From NCBI GenBank assembly GCA_963707835.1, contig CAVPRI010000001.1, positions 930,001 to 994,000 of the forward strand: a DNA stretch of 64,000 bases. Reading direction: 5' to 3'. A model generated the notes under the pieces. The model had not been told where the DNA came from. It worked only from the letters and a program-made list of their open reading frames with translations, and did not search any database. The stretch comes from Bog-473 sp963707835. Lineage in GTDB: Bacteria > Actinomycetota > Acidimicrobiia > Acidimicrobiales > RAAP-2. The translations under genes were made by a program, and so were the position numbers. This document shows, piece after piece, positions 16,350 to 24,432 of the stretch (its first letter is position 1; every line of letters starts with the position of its first letter).

Positions 16350-17346
16350 CTACCCGCCGATCATGGACATCGACCGCCGCGGCCGCACGAAGACGGGGTC
16401 GTTGATGCCGTGCCCGGGGAGCTTGCGTTCCAGGCAGGAACGGATGACCCCGGCCACGTCCTCGTCCGAGCCACCGCCGCGCAGCACGGTCCGGACCGAT
16501 GACTCGTCGTTTGAGAAGAGGCAGTTACGGACGGCACCGTCCGCGGTCAGGCGGAGCCGGTTGCACGAACCGCAGAATGGGCGGGTCACGCTCGAGATGA
16601 CGCCGATCTCGCCGGCACCGTCCGTGAAGCGGTAGCGCTCCGCGGGTGCCGGATCCCCCTCCAGGGTGTCGGCTTCGAGCGGCCATCTTTCCGAGATGGT
16701 GCGCAACACCACGTCCCCGGGCACCAATTGGTCCCGGGTCCAGCTGGCGCCGGCATCGAGGGGCATGAACTCGATGAAGCGCACGGTCCGGCCGGTCCGT
16801 CGGGCGAAAGCCGCGAAATCGAGCACCTCGTCGTCGTTGACGCCTGCCACGAGGACGACGTTGACCCGCACGGGTGACAGTCCGGCGGCTTCGGCCGCGT
16901 CCATGGCGGCCAGGACCTCGGCCAGGCCGCCGCGCCTCCGGATCTTGGCGAAGCGGTCCGGGCGCAGGGAGTCGCAGCTGATGTTGACCCGCTGCAGGCC
17001 AGCCTCCTTCAGCCGCGCCGCACAAAGGGGGGAGAAGGATCCCGTTGGTCGTCATGGACAGGTCGGAGAACCCAATCCGTCTCAGGCCCGCCACCAGGTC
17101 GACGATGCCCCGGCGCACCAGCGGCTCGCCCCCGGTGATGCGCACGGCGTCGACGCCCAGCCGGTGCGCGACGGCCGCCACCCGCTCGATCTCGGCGAAC
17201 GAGAGAAGTTCGGCGTGCGGCATGAACTCCATGTCGTCGGCCATGCAGTAGACGCAGCGGAGATTGCACCGGTCGGTCACCGAGATCCGCAGGTCGTTGT
17301 GGACGCGCCCGTAGGTGTCGACCAGGGGAGCCCATGGAGAGCTCAC
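16350..17346 (-). CDS. moaA: GTP 3',8-cyclase MoaA (frameshifted)
   Basis: Radical-SAM enzyme for the first step of molybdenum-cofactor synthesis, 331 residues after repair. Seen: C27-x3-C31-x2-C34 for the SAM cluster, GGEP (72-75), the C-terminal 4Fe-4S ligands in PFCGSCNRLRL and later NC, and the terminal Gly-Gly. The frame breaks in a run of six G on the plus strand (17037-17042); removing one gives NGILLPLCAARLKEAGLQRVN, which aligns with the family. GTG 17346 overlaps the moeA stop (GTGA). All other family features are intact, so a sequence error is the likeliest cause. Confidence 0.87.
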
Positions 17347-18653
17347 GAGAGGACCCCCGCGTCCCCGAGCAGGACTGAACGGCCGCCGAGGTGGTCTGCC
17401 CCGGTCAGCAACACTTCGACCGGGTCGCCGGCCTCGATCCCGTCCCCGTCGGGGACGAGCGCGAAGGCGTTGGATCGAGCGGTGGCCAGCAGCATGTGGG
17501 AGCCTTGGCCGCCCGAAGGGACCGCGTGGAGCATGCCGTCGTCGTCGGCGGTCACGGTGACACGGACGAGATGAAGTTTGCCGTCGGGCCCGCGCTCGAT
17601 GCCCTCGGTGGCGATCGCTCTGACCACCGGCCGATCGGGCCGTCGGTGGCCCGCCATGGCCCGCAAGGCCGGCCGGGTGTACAGCTCGAAACCGACGACG
17701 GCCGAGACGGGGTTCCCGGCCAGGCCGAAGACGGGGACACCCGACTCGGCCAGGAGCCCGAACGCGAAGGGCTTGGCCGGCTTGATGGCCACCTTCATCC
17801 AGCGAGCCTGGCCGGCCGTGAGTTTCTCCAGTACGACGCGCACGTAGTCGACGTCGCCCATGCTCACCCCGCCCGTGGTGACGATGGCGTCGCAGCGGGT
17901 CGCGGCGTCACACAGCGCGCCGGAGATCGCCTCCTCGTTGTCCCCGGCGACGCCCAGGTCGAGTGAGGCGAAGCCCGAGCGCTCGAGGAGGCCCAAGAGC
18001 ATGGGACGGTTGGCATCCCTGATCTGTGCCCCGGCGGGCTCGCCGGTCCCGGTCGCCAGCTCGTCCCCGGTGGAGAGCACCCCGACCACGGGGCGGCGGT
18101 GCACCGTCGCCTCCGTGAGTCCGAGGCTGGCCAGGACCCCGATCCGCGCCGGCTCAAGCTCGGTCCCGGCCTCGAAGACGATCTGACCCGCGGCAATGTC
18201 CTCGCCGGGGCGGCGCACGCTGGCCCCCTGGTCCACCCCGGACTCGATCGTCACGGCGTCGACACCGTGACGGCGGGTGTGCTCGACCATCACCACGGCG
18301 TCCGCCCCGTCGGGCAGGGGCGCCCCTGTCATGATCCGGGCGGCCTCCCCTGGGCCGACCGTGAGGTCAGGAGTGTGTCCGGCCAGGATCTCACCCACCA
18401 CGCGCAGCCGGACCGGTGCCGACGCGGTGTCCGAGGCCCTCACGGCGTAGCCGTCCATGCTCGAGTTGGCGAACGACGGCACGGGGCGTGGCGATGTGAC
18501 CGCTTCGGCGGTCACCGAGCCGAGGGCCGCAGCGAGGGGAACACGCTCGACCGGCAGGGCGCGCACGGCGGAGAGCACGTGGCGGCGGGCCTCGGGCAGG
18601 GGCAGCAGCAGTTCGCCGGTGCCGGCGTCCCGATGATCCGCCTCCGCCGTCAC
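17343..18653 (-). CDS. moeA: molybdopterin molybdenumtransferase MoeA
   Basis: 436 residues; inserts molybdate into adenylated molybdopterin. Seen: SSMDGYAVRA near residue 70, the MTGAPLPDGAD phrase, the MoCF-domain TTGGVSMGD motif, KPAKPFAFG and GLAGNPVSA. The GTG start at 18653 overlaps the moaE stop and its own stop overlaps the moaA GTG, so the genes are translationally coupled. The length is normal for a stand-alone MoeA (domains I-IV). No oddities. Confidence 0.93.
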   Translation of the reverse strand: MTAEADHRDAGTGELLLPLPEARRHVLSAVRALPVERVPLAAALGSVTAEAVTSPRPVPSFANSSMDGYAVRASDTASAPVRLRVVGEILAGHTPDLTVGPGEAARIMTGAPLPDGADAVVMVEHTRRHGVDAVTIESGVDQGASVRRPGEDIAAGQIVFEAGTELEPARIGVLASLGLTEATVHRRPVVGVLSTGDELATGTGEPAGAQIRDANRPMLLGLLERSGFASLDLGVAGDNEEAISGALCDAATRCDAIVTTGGVSMGDVDYVRVVLEKLTAGQARWMKVAIKPAKPFAFGLLAESGVPVFGLAGNPVSAVVGFELYTRPALRAMAGHRRPDRPVVRAIATEGIERGPDGKLHLVRVTVTADDDGMLHAVPSGGQGSHMLLATARSNAFALVPDGDGIEAGDPVEVLLTGADHLGGRSVLLGDAGVLS

Positions 18654-19123
18654 GGCGTGACCACGTCGGGGACGTCGGCCAGGGGGTGTGCGCAGGCCGA
18701 CCAGTCCGACCCTCCCGCCCAGGTCTCGCGCTTCCAGACGGGCACCGACGTCTTGATCATGTCGATGCACTGACGTGCGGCGTCGAAGGCCTCGGAGCGG
18801 TGGGGGGCCGAGACGGCCACGACCACCGAGGTCTCGCCGACCGACAGGGCTCCGACGCGGTGAATCAGGGCGATCCGGCCCAGCCCGGGGAAGCGAGACC
18901 TGGCCGCCGCGGCCACCTGCTCCATGGCCCGCACGGCGTACTCCTCGTACAGCTCGTACTCGAGGGAGACGACCCCAATCCGTCCCTCGGAGTGGTCGCG
19001 CACCGTGCCACAGAACGTGACGACGGCGCCGCAGTCGGGCCGCGCCGCCCACGCTGCCGCCTCGGCCACGGGCAGGCCGGCCGGAGTCGTCTCGATCCAC
19101 TCATGCTCTGTCCGCACCGACAT
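18650..19123 (-). CDS. moaE: molybdopterin synthase catalytic subunit MoaE
   Basis: 157 residues; with MoaD it converts cPMP to molybdopterin. Seen: GAVVTFCGTVRDH near 32-44, APHRSEAF (107-114), and two lysines K124 and K131 in DMIKTSVPVWKRE with the 7-residue spacing of the two catalytic lysines of E. coli MoaE. ATG 19123 opens the minus-strand cofactor operon and is divergent from the XdhC pair across 80 bp. The MoaD partner is at 15589 on the other strand. Confidence 0.94.
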   Translation of the reverse strand: MSVRTEHEWIETTPAGLPVAEAAAWAARPDCGAVVTFCGTVRDHSEGRIGVVSLEYELYEEYAVRAMEQVAAAARSRFPGLGRIALIHRVGALSVGETSVVVAVSAPHRSEAFDAARQCIDMIKTSVPVWKRETWAGGSDWSACAHPLADVPDVVTP

Positions 19124-19203
19124 TCCTGGTCGATCTTAGGGCCGACGGGCCAGCTCGGAACGAGCGGCCGACCCGGACGGGACCGCGCCGTACGCTGTGA
19201 GCC

Positions 19204-19515
19204 ATGAGGGACGTGGTCGACGACGTGGCACGGTGGCGGTCCGAGGGGAAGCGGGTCGTCCTGGCCCGGGTGGTCGCCACGGGCGGGTCGGCACCGCGGG
19301 AGCCCGGAGCCGCCATGGCGGTGAACGAGGATGGCCAGGTGGTCGGGTCGGTCTCGGGTGGCTGCGTCGAGGGGGCGGTGGTGACCGAGGCGCTCGAGGT
19401 CATGGAGACGGGAACGCCGCGACTGTGCACCTTCGGGTACTCCGATGCGGACGCCTTCGCCGTCGGGCTCACCTGTGGCGGGACGGTCCAGGTGTTCGTC
19501 CAGCCGGTCGGGTGA
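19204..19515 (+). CDS. XdhC/CoxI family protein, N-terminal domain
   Basis: 103 residues of the XdhC/CoxI N-terminal domain, with the family motif SGGCVEGAVV and VATGGSAPREPGA. XdhC binds molybdenum cofactor and delivers it, after sulfuration, to xanthine-dehydrogenase-type enzymes. The domain is a separate gene here; its stop overlaps the GTG of the Rossmann-domain partner at 19512 (GTGA), a known actinobacterial split. ATG 19204 follows a short gap with TACGCT at about 19191 as a possible -10 box. It implies a functional XDH-family holoenzyme somewhere in the genome. Confidence 0.9.
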   Translation: MRDVVDDVARWRSEGKRVVLARVVATGGSAPREPGAAMAVNEDGQVVGSVSGGCVEGAVVTEALEVMETGTPRLCTFGYSDADAFAVGLTCGGTVQVFVQPVG

Positions 19516-20414
19516 CCGGACCAGTGGAGGAGGTCCTCGTCGCGTTGCGCGCCCACCTGCGCGCCGAGGAGCCGGTTGCCCTGGCGACGGTGATCGCACT
19601 CACGTCTGGCGATGGCGCCGGTCGGTCCGACGGTCTCGGAGCGGGAGCGGACGGAGCAGCGGGGGAGGACGCCGAAGCGGGGCGCGCCGACACGACGTTG
19701 GGCGCCACGATGCTGATCCGGCGGTCGGGCCCGGCGGTCGGATCCCTGGGCAACGACGGCCTGGACGGCTCCGTGGCGCGCGACGCCCTCGGCCTCATCG
19801 ACGCCGGGAGCACCGAGCTGCGCCACTACGGCCCCCGGGGCCAGCTCGGTCAGCACAGGGTCTCGGTGTTCGTCCAGGCCTTCGCACCGGCCCCCCGCCT
19901 GATCATCTTCGGTGCGGTCGACTTCTCGGCTGCCCTGGCCCGGGTGGCCAAGGTGCTCAGCTTTCACGTCACCGTGTGCGACGCCCGGTCGGTCTTCGCC
20001 ACCCGCGAGCGGTTCCCCATGGCCGACGAGGTGGTTGCCGAGTGGCCCGACCGTTATCTGGGGAGGGTGGGGGACTCCCTCGGACCACGTGACGCCGTCT
20101 GCGTCCTGACCCACGATCCCAAGTTCGACGTCCCGGCGATCGTGGGTGCCCTCGGGACGTCGGTGGGCTACGTCGGCGCCATGGGCTCACGCCGCACGAC
20201 CGTCGACCGCGAGGCCAGGCTGCGCGACGCCGGCGTCACCGACGAGGAGCTCAACCGGATCATGGCCCCGATCGGTCTCGACATCGGGGCGCGGACTCCG
20301 GCCGAGACGGCCATATCGATCTGCGCCGAGATCGTGTCGGTCAGGTCCGGCGGCGGAACCGGCTCGTCCCTGCGCACTGCCTCGGGACCGATCCACAAGT
20401 CGGCGGTGGGGTGA
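19512..20414 (+). CDS. xdhC: XdhC-like molybdenum cofactor insertion protein (Rossmann domain)
   Basis: 300 residues. The N-terminal part is a second XdhC/CoxI-type segment broken by a Gly/Ala-rich insertion (about 32-57); the C-terminal half is the NAD(P)-type Rossmann domain, with LIIFGAVDFSAALARVA where the family has GAGH-x-x-ALA, then SRRT and PIGLDIGARTPAETAISI, the strong C-terminal signature. GTG start overlaps the preceding gene; the stop overlaps the GTG of the nucleotidyltransferase. It is a chaperone for cofactor insertion rather than an enzyme of the carbon pathway. Confidence 0.9.
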   Translation: MTGPVEEVLVALRAHLRAEEPVALATVIALTSGDGAGRSDGLGAGADGAAGEDAEAGRADTTLGATMLIRRSGPAVGSLGNDGLDGSVARDALGLIDAGSTELRHYGPRGQLGQHRVSVFVQAFAPAPRLIIFGAVDFSAALARVAKVLSFHVTVCDARSVFATRERFPMADEVVAEWPDRYLGRVGDSLGPRDAVCVLTHDPKFDVPAIVGALGTSVGYVGAMGSRRTTVDREARLRDAGVTDEELNRIMAPIGLDIGARTPAETAISICAEIVSVRSGGGTGSSLRTASGPIHKSAVG

Positions 20415-21043
20415 CGGCGAGCTGCGCCGGCGTGGTGCTCGCCGCCGGCGCAGGGCGACGATTCGGGCGTCCGAAAGCACTGGTGGCCTTCGCCGGGCGA
20501 CCGCTCATCGAGCGGGCGGTGGCCACGCTCGAGGCCGGGGGCTGCTCGCCCGTGATCGCCGTGGTCGGTGCGCAGGCCGACCGTGTCGGTCGCGAGTGCG
20601 ACCTCGGCCGGGCGGTGGTGGTCCGCAACGAAGGCTGGGCGGCAGGGATGTCGACCTCATTGGCGTCCGGCCTGGCCGAGGCGGGGCGACAGGGTGCCGC
20701 GGGAGCACTGGTGGCTCCCGTCGATCAACCCGCGATCCTCCCCGGGCTCGTCGAGCGGCTCGTGGCGCGATGGCAGTCCGGATCCCTCGCCGTGGTGGCC
20801 GGCTTCGGAGGGCTGCCGCGCACTCCGGTCCTCTTCGACCGTTCGCTGTGGGAGCGAGTCGTCGGGGCGGCCAGCGGGGACACGGGCGGGCGGGCGTTCT
20901 TGCGGGCCCACCCCGAGCTGGTCGACCTCGTCGAGTGCAGCGATGTCGGCGACGCCGCGGATATCGACCGCCAGGAGGACCTCGAGGCCATCGAAGAGCA
21001 GTGGCAACGGCTGGTCTCCCTCCCCCCGCCCGACGGTCGGTGA
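20411..21043 (+). CDS. MobA/MocA-like molybdenum cofactor nucleotidyltransferase
   Basis: 210 residues. The N-terminal LAAGAGRRFGRPKAL (10-24) is the NTP-binding signature of MobA-related nucleotidyltransferases, followed by VAPVDQP with the metal-binding Asp. Enzymes next to xdhC usually make the CTP-conjugated cofactor (MocA type, MCD) used by xanthine-dehydrogenase/CO-dehydrogenase enzymes, which fits. Start GTG 20411 overlaps the xdhC stop. A glycosyl- or sugar-nucleotidyltransferase is the alternative, made unlikely by context. Confidence 0.87.
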   Translation: MTASCAGVVLAAGAGRRFGRPKALVAFAGRPLIERAVATLEAGGCSPVIAVVGAQADRVGRECDLGRAVVVRNEGWAAGMSTSLASGLAEAGRQGAAGALVAPVDQPAILPGLVERLVARWQSGSLAVVAGFGGLPRTPVLFDRSLWERVVGAASGDTGGRAFLRAHPELVDLVECSDVGDAADIDRQEDLEAIEEQWQRLVSLPPPDGR

Positions 21044-21114
21044 CCTCGGCGGCACGGGACGATCCGGCCGCCGCCGGTACACTGATTCCGAGAAAAGAGG
21101 GGGACGACGAGGCC

Positions 21115-21969
21115 ATGGCCAAGATCCAGATCCGCGAGCTCTTTCCCGCATTCGGTGTGGAGATCGTCGACTTCGAGCCCGTCGAGATCGACGCGAAGGC
21201 CCGAGGCGCGCTCCGAGAGGCGTTCGACGATCGGGGCCTGCTCGTGTTCCGCGGCATCGACATCGACCGCACCTACCAGACCTATCTCGCCGACTTGTTG
21301 ATCGGCTACGCGCGGCCGAGCGGCAGCGCCCGGCAGGACAACTACGTCGTCTCGAACAAGGAACCAGGCGGCTACGCCCCCCACGGTCGGCTGCAGTTCC
21401 ACTCGGACATGATGTGGGCGCCCGAGCCGTTCCAGGTGCTGTCCCTCTATGGCGCCGAGGTGGAGCCGCCGTCGGTCCCCACGTCTTTCGTGAGCGCGGC
21501 CGTGGCGTGGGAGACCCTGTCCGCCGACCTGCGCGCCAGGGCCGAGGGGCTGCACGTTGTCAACGTCACGGGGCAGCAGCGACGGGGCGGTGCCGACGAC
21601 GAGGACCTCCTCGACTCCATCCGGAAACAGGAAGTCGCGACGACGACGTCCCTCGGCCACCGGCACCCACGCACCGGTCAGACGTTGCTGTACGTGAGCC
21701 AGATGAACACGAAGGAGATGGCCGAGCTTCCCCACGACGAGAGCGAGGCCCTCCTCGAGCGGCTCTTCGCGCACCTCTACGAACCATCGCGGATCTTCGA
21801 GCACGACTGGCGCCAAGGTGACCTGGTGGCTTGGGACAACCTGGCTATCCAGCACGCCCGCAAGACGGTGGAGACAGACGGCCCGGTACGGACCCTGCGC
21901 AAGGTGATCAGCCCCATCCCGTCCTTGGCGGGGATCGCCGAGACGCCTCGCTACGCCGACGTCGGCTGA
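21115..21969 (+). CDS. TauD/TfdA family Fe(II)/2-oxoglutarate dioxygenase
   Basis: 284 residues; hydroxylates a small acidic substrate with release of succinate and CO2. Seen: the facial triad H96-x-D98 (FHSDMMW) and distal H247 (NLAIQHARK), with R259 or R262 to bind 2-oxoglutarate. An A/G-rich ribosome site (AAAAGAGGGGG, about 21093-21103) precedes ATG 21115. The family includes taurine, 2,4-D and alkylsulfate oxygenases; the substrate cannot be chosen. It ends convergent with the SDR at 22029. Confidence 0.92.
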   Translation: MAKIQIRELFPAFGVEIVDFEPVEIDAKARGALREAFDDRGLLVFRGIDIDRTYQTYLADLLIGYARPSGSARQDNYVVSNKEPGGYAPHGRLQFHSDMMWAPEPFQVLSLYGAEVEPPSVPTSFVSAAVAWETLSADLRARAEGLHVVNVTGQQRRGGADDEDLLDSIRKQEVATTTSLGHRHPRTGQTLLYVSQMNTKEMAELPHDESEALLERLFAHLYEPSRIFEHDWRQGDLVAWDNLAIQHARKTVETDGPVRTLRKVISPIPSLAGIAETPRYADVG

Positions 21970-22028
21970 CATCGGGTGGGTCGTTCACCCCCGCGTGCGC
22001 CATGGGGCCAGCCGCTTCCGCCCGCCCC

Positions 22029-22799
22029 TTAGTGCGCGGTCCAACCGCCGTCGACGGTGAGCTTCTGGCCGGTGATGTAGCGGCCGGCGTCACTGGCCAG
22101 CAGGAGCAGGGCTCCGTCGAAGTCGTCTGGCTGCCCGTGACGGGGGAGCAGGGTGTTGCGCAGGATCCAGTCCTGTACCTTCGGCACGTTGATGACCTCC
22201 GCCGTCATCTCGGTCTCGATGAAGCCCGGGGCCAGGCAGTTGGCGCGGATACCGTGCCGCCCCCACTGGAAGGCCCATTCGCGGGTCAGCGCGTCGATTC
22301 CACCCTTGGAGGCCGCGTACACGGCCTGGGGGAAGCGGCCGATGGCCACCGATCCGGCGATCGACGAGATGTTGATGATCGAACCGCCTCCGGCATCGCG
22401 CATGCCGGGGAAGAAGGCCTGGGCGAGGAAGACCGGTGCCTCGAGGTTGATGGCCAGGGTGCGTCGGATCCCGTCGTAGGACTCGTTCTCGGCCCGGACG
22501 CCACCGTCGAGCCAGGCTGCGTTGTTCACCAGGATGTCGACCCTCCCGCCGAGGTGGTCGAGGCTGGACTCGGCCGCGGCCAGGACCTGGTCGTGCTCGG
22601 CCAGGTCGGCGGAGAGCGAGATGAGCCTGCCGGTGGCCATGGCCTCCTCGTCGAGGACGGTCGTCCGGCGGGAGATCGCCACCACGGTCGCCCCGGCGAG
22701 GACGAGCGTGCGCGCCAGGCGTGTGCCGATCCCGGCGCTGGTCCCGGTCACGACGGCTGTCTTCCCTCCGAGGTCGAAGATGTCGGTGACGTTGCTCAT
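22029..22799 (-). CDS. short-chain dehydrogenase/reductase (FabG-like)
   Basis: 256-residue classical SDR. Seen: TGTSAGIG (18-25), NNAA (92-95), Ser near 145, Y161-x3-K165 (YAASK) and the C-terminal GQKLTVDGG. Probably oxidises a secondary alcohol or 3-hydroxyacyl-CoA; the substrate is open. The ATG at 22799 lies 11 nt downstream of the TetR stop on the same strand, so the two are likely cotranscribed under the TGTCA-N6-TGACA operator at 23465. Confidence 0.93.
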   Translation of the reverse strand: MSNVTDIFDLGGKTAVVTGTSAGIGTRLARTLVLAGATVVAISRRTTVLDEEAMATGRLISLSADLAEHDQVLAAAESSLDHLGGRVDILVNNAAWLDGGVRAENESYDGIRRTLAINLEAPVFLAQAFFPGMRDAGGGSIINISSIAGSVAIGRFPQAVYAASKGGIDALTREWAFQWGRHGIRANCLAPGFIETEMTAEVINVPKVQDWILRNTLLPRHGQPDDFDGALLLLASDAGRYITGQKLTVDGGWTAH

Positions 22800-22810
22800 G
22801 GGGTGGAACC

Positions 22811-23455
22811 CTAGGGCGTCGGTGGGGTGACGGTCCCGTTCGGGCCACCCATGAGTCGGGCCAGGTGGTTGAACTCGTCGACGATCACCGTCCGGAGGTC
22901 TGTCCCGCCCGGGCCGTTCAGCCAGACGTCGATGGCTCGCCAGTAGGTGACCAGGCCGATCGAGGCCAGGAGGAGGCAGCTCTCGTCGACCTCCCGGAGG
23001 CCCCGCCGCACGGCGATGGCCGCCGCCATGTTCGTGACGTCCTCCTGCCGGTGGTCCTGTTCGCGGCCTCGCAGCGTCGCCGACGAGGCGACGGCGCGCT
23101 GGTAGAGCTGCATGGCGCGGCGTCCCCGCAGGAGTCCCGATGCCAGCTCGGTCAGCGTGGTGCACATGGCATCCACGTCGCCGAGCGCCCGGGGCTGTGC
23201 CGGGTACACCTCGGCGAACGACTGGAGCCATTCGGGCTCGCCCAGGAACAGCACCGACTCCTTGGTGGGGAAGTAGCGGAAGAAGGTCCGGGCCGAGACG
23301 CCGGCCATCTCGGCGATCTCCTCGATGGTGGTGGTGTCGTACCCCTTCGTGGCGAAGAGCTTGAGCGCCGCTTGGCGCAGCGCCTTCTTGGTGCGAGCCT
23401 TGTGCTCGTCGCGCAGCGAGGGTGCGCGTCTGAGGATCTCGGAGGAAGCTGGCAA
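22811..23455 (-). CDS. TetR family transcriptional regulator
   Basis: 214 residues from a TTG at 23455. HTH near residues 42-61 (IEEIAEMAGVSARTFFRYF). Start choice rests on the frame; there is no good ribosome site, and a leaderless transcript is possible. A perfect CTGTCA-N6-TGACAG site lies 10 nt upstream (23465-23482), and a near-identical one lies at 26606-26623 before the amidohydrolase block, so this protein probably represses itself, the SDR behind it and that block. The enoyl-CoA hydratase is divergent and may share control. Confidence 0.9.
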   Translation of the reverse strand: MPASSEILRRAPSLRDEHKARTKKALRQAALKLFATKGYDTTTIEEIAEMAGVSARTFFRYFPTKESVLFLGEPEWLQSFAEVYPAQPRALGDVDAMCTTLTELASGLLRGRRAMQLYQRAVASSATLRGREQDHRQEDVTNMAAAIAVRRGLREVDESCLLLASIGLVTYWRAIDVWLNGPGGTDLRTVIVDEFNHLARLMGGPNGTVTPPTP

Positions 23456-23464
23456 GGGACCATT

Positions 23465-23482
23465 CTGTCACTTTGCTGACAG
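23465..23482. promoter_or_regulatory. inverted repeat CTGTCA-N6-TGACAG, TetR operator candidate
   Basis: Perfect 6-bp arms around CTTTGC, 10 nt before the TetR start and 150 bp before the divergent enoyl-CoA hydratase. The same TGTCA-N6-TGACA core recurs at 26607-26622. The repetition of an uncommon, relatively AT-rich motif at two promoters supports a real operator. Confidence 0.65.
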
Positions 23483-23632
23483 TTCTGCCCGCCGGCGGAG
23501 TTGGCGGTGGTAGCGCTCCGGGCCGTCACGTGGCCATGTCACACCTGCTCCCAGATCCAGATAGTGTCTGCGCGCCGCGGCGCCGGAGGGGGCCACTGCG
23601 ACCCTGCCACGATCCAGCGAGACGAGAAGCAC

Positions 23633-24430
23633 ATGCCCTACGAGACGATCGTCGTGGAGACCCGCGAGGACGGCGTCATGACCGTGACGCTCAACCGGCC
23701 CGAGGTGCTCAACGCCTTCAACGACCGGATGCAAGAGGAGTTCTCTCTGCTCTGGGAGGGGGTCAAGGCGAACGACGACGTCCGGGTCGTGGTGTTGGCG
23801 GCGGCCGGGGACAGGGCCTTCTGCACCGGGGTCGACGTCACCGAGCGTCTGGCCACCGACAGCCCGTTCGTCGACCGGGCGCACCCGTGGGCCGAGAACG
23901 AGGACCCGGGTCGGCATCTGAGCCCGCGGCGCAATGAGGTCTGGAAGCCCGTGGTCGCCGCGGTCCAGGGGATGTGTGCCGGCGGCGCCTTCTATTGGAT
24001 CGCAGACTGCGACATCGTGGTCTGCTCCCCCGAGGCCACGTTCTTCGACCCCCATGTGACGTACGGCTTCGTGGCCGCCCTCGAGCCCATCGCCATGCGT
24101 TTCAAGATGGGCTTCTCCGACGTGCTCAGGATGTCGCTCCTGGGGCTGCACGAGCGCATGACCGCCGAGCGGGCGCTGGCCATCGGGCTGGTGACCGAGA
24201 TCGTGCCGCGGCCCTCGCTCGTCGAGCGGGCACAGGAGATCGCGCGGGTCATCGCCGGGCAGCCCCCGGTGGCCGTGCAGGGCACGGTGAAGAACCTTTG
24301 GCAGTCGCTCGACGTCACGAGGTCGCAGGCCCTGGCCACCGGCCTCCTCTACACCCAGGTGGGGAACCCGATTGCCACCGAGCAGGTCGACCGGGACGCC
24401 GCCAAGCCCCAGAAGCCCTGGAAGCGTTGA
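23633..24430 (+). CDS. enoyl-CoA hydratase/isomerase family protein
   Basis: 265-residue crotonase-fold protein. Seen: LNRPEVLNAF near 19-28, an oxyanion-hole region FCTGVDV, and AAVQGMCAGGAFYWIADCD, the CoA-binding phrase, followed by FFDPHVTYGF where hydratases usually carry a catalytic Glu; that Glu is not obvious. Hydration, isomerisation or C-C cleavage are all possible. ATG 23633; the stop is 2 nt before the acyl-CoA dehydrogenase ATG, so it forms an operon with the dehydrogenase pair. Confidence 0.9.
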   Translation: MPYETIVVETREDGVMTVTLNRPEVLNAFNDRMQEEFSLLWEGVKANDDVRVVVLAAAGDRAFCTGVDVTERLATDSPFVDRAHPWAENEDPGRHLSPRRNEVWKPVVAAVQGMCAGGAFYWIADCDIVVCSPEATFFDPHVTYGFVAALEPIAMRFKMGFSDVLRMSLLGLHERMTAERALAIGLVTEIVPRPSLVERAQEIARVIAGQPPVAVQGTVKNLWQSLDVTRSQALATGLLYTQVGNPIATEQVDRDAAKPQKPWKR

Positions 24431-24432
24431 CC

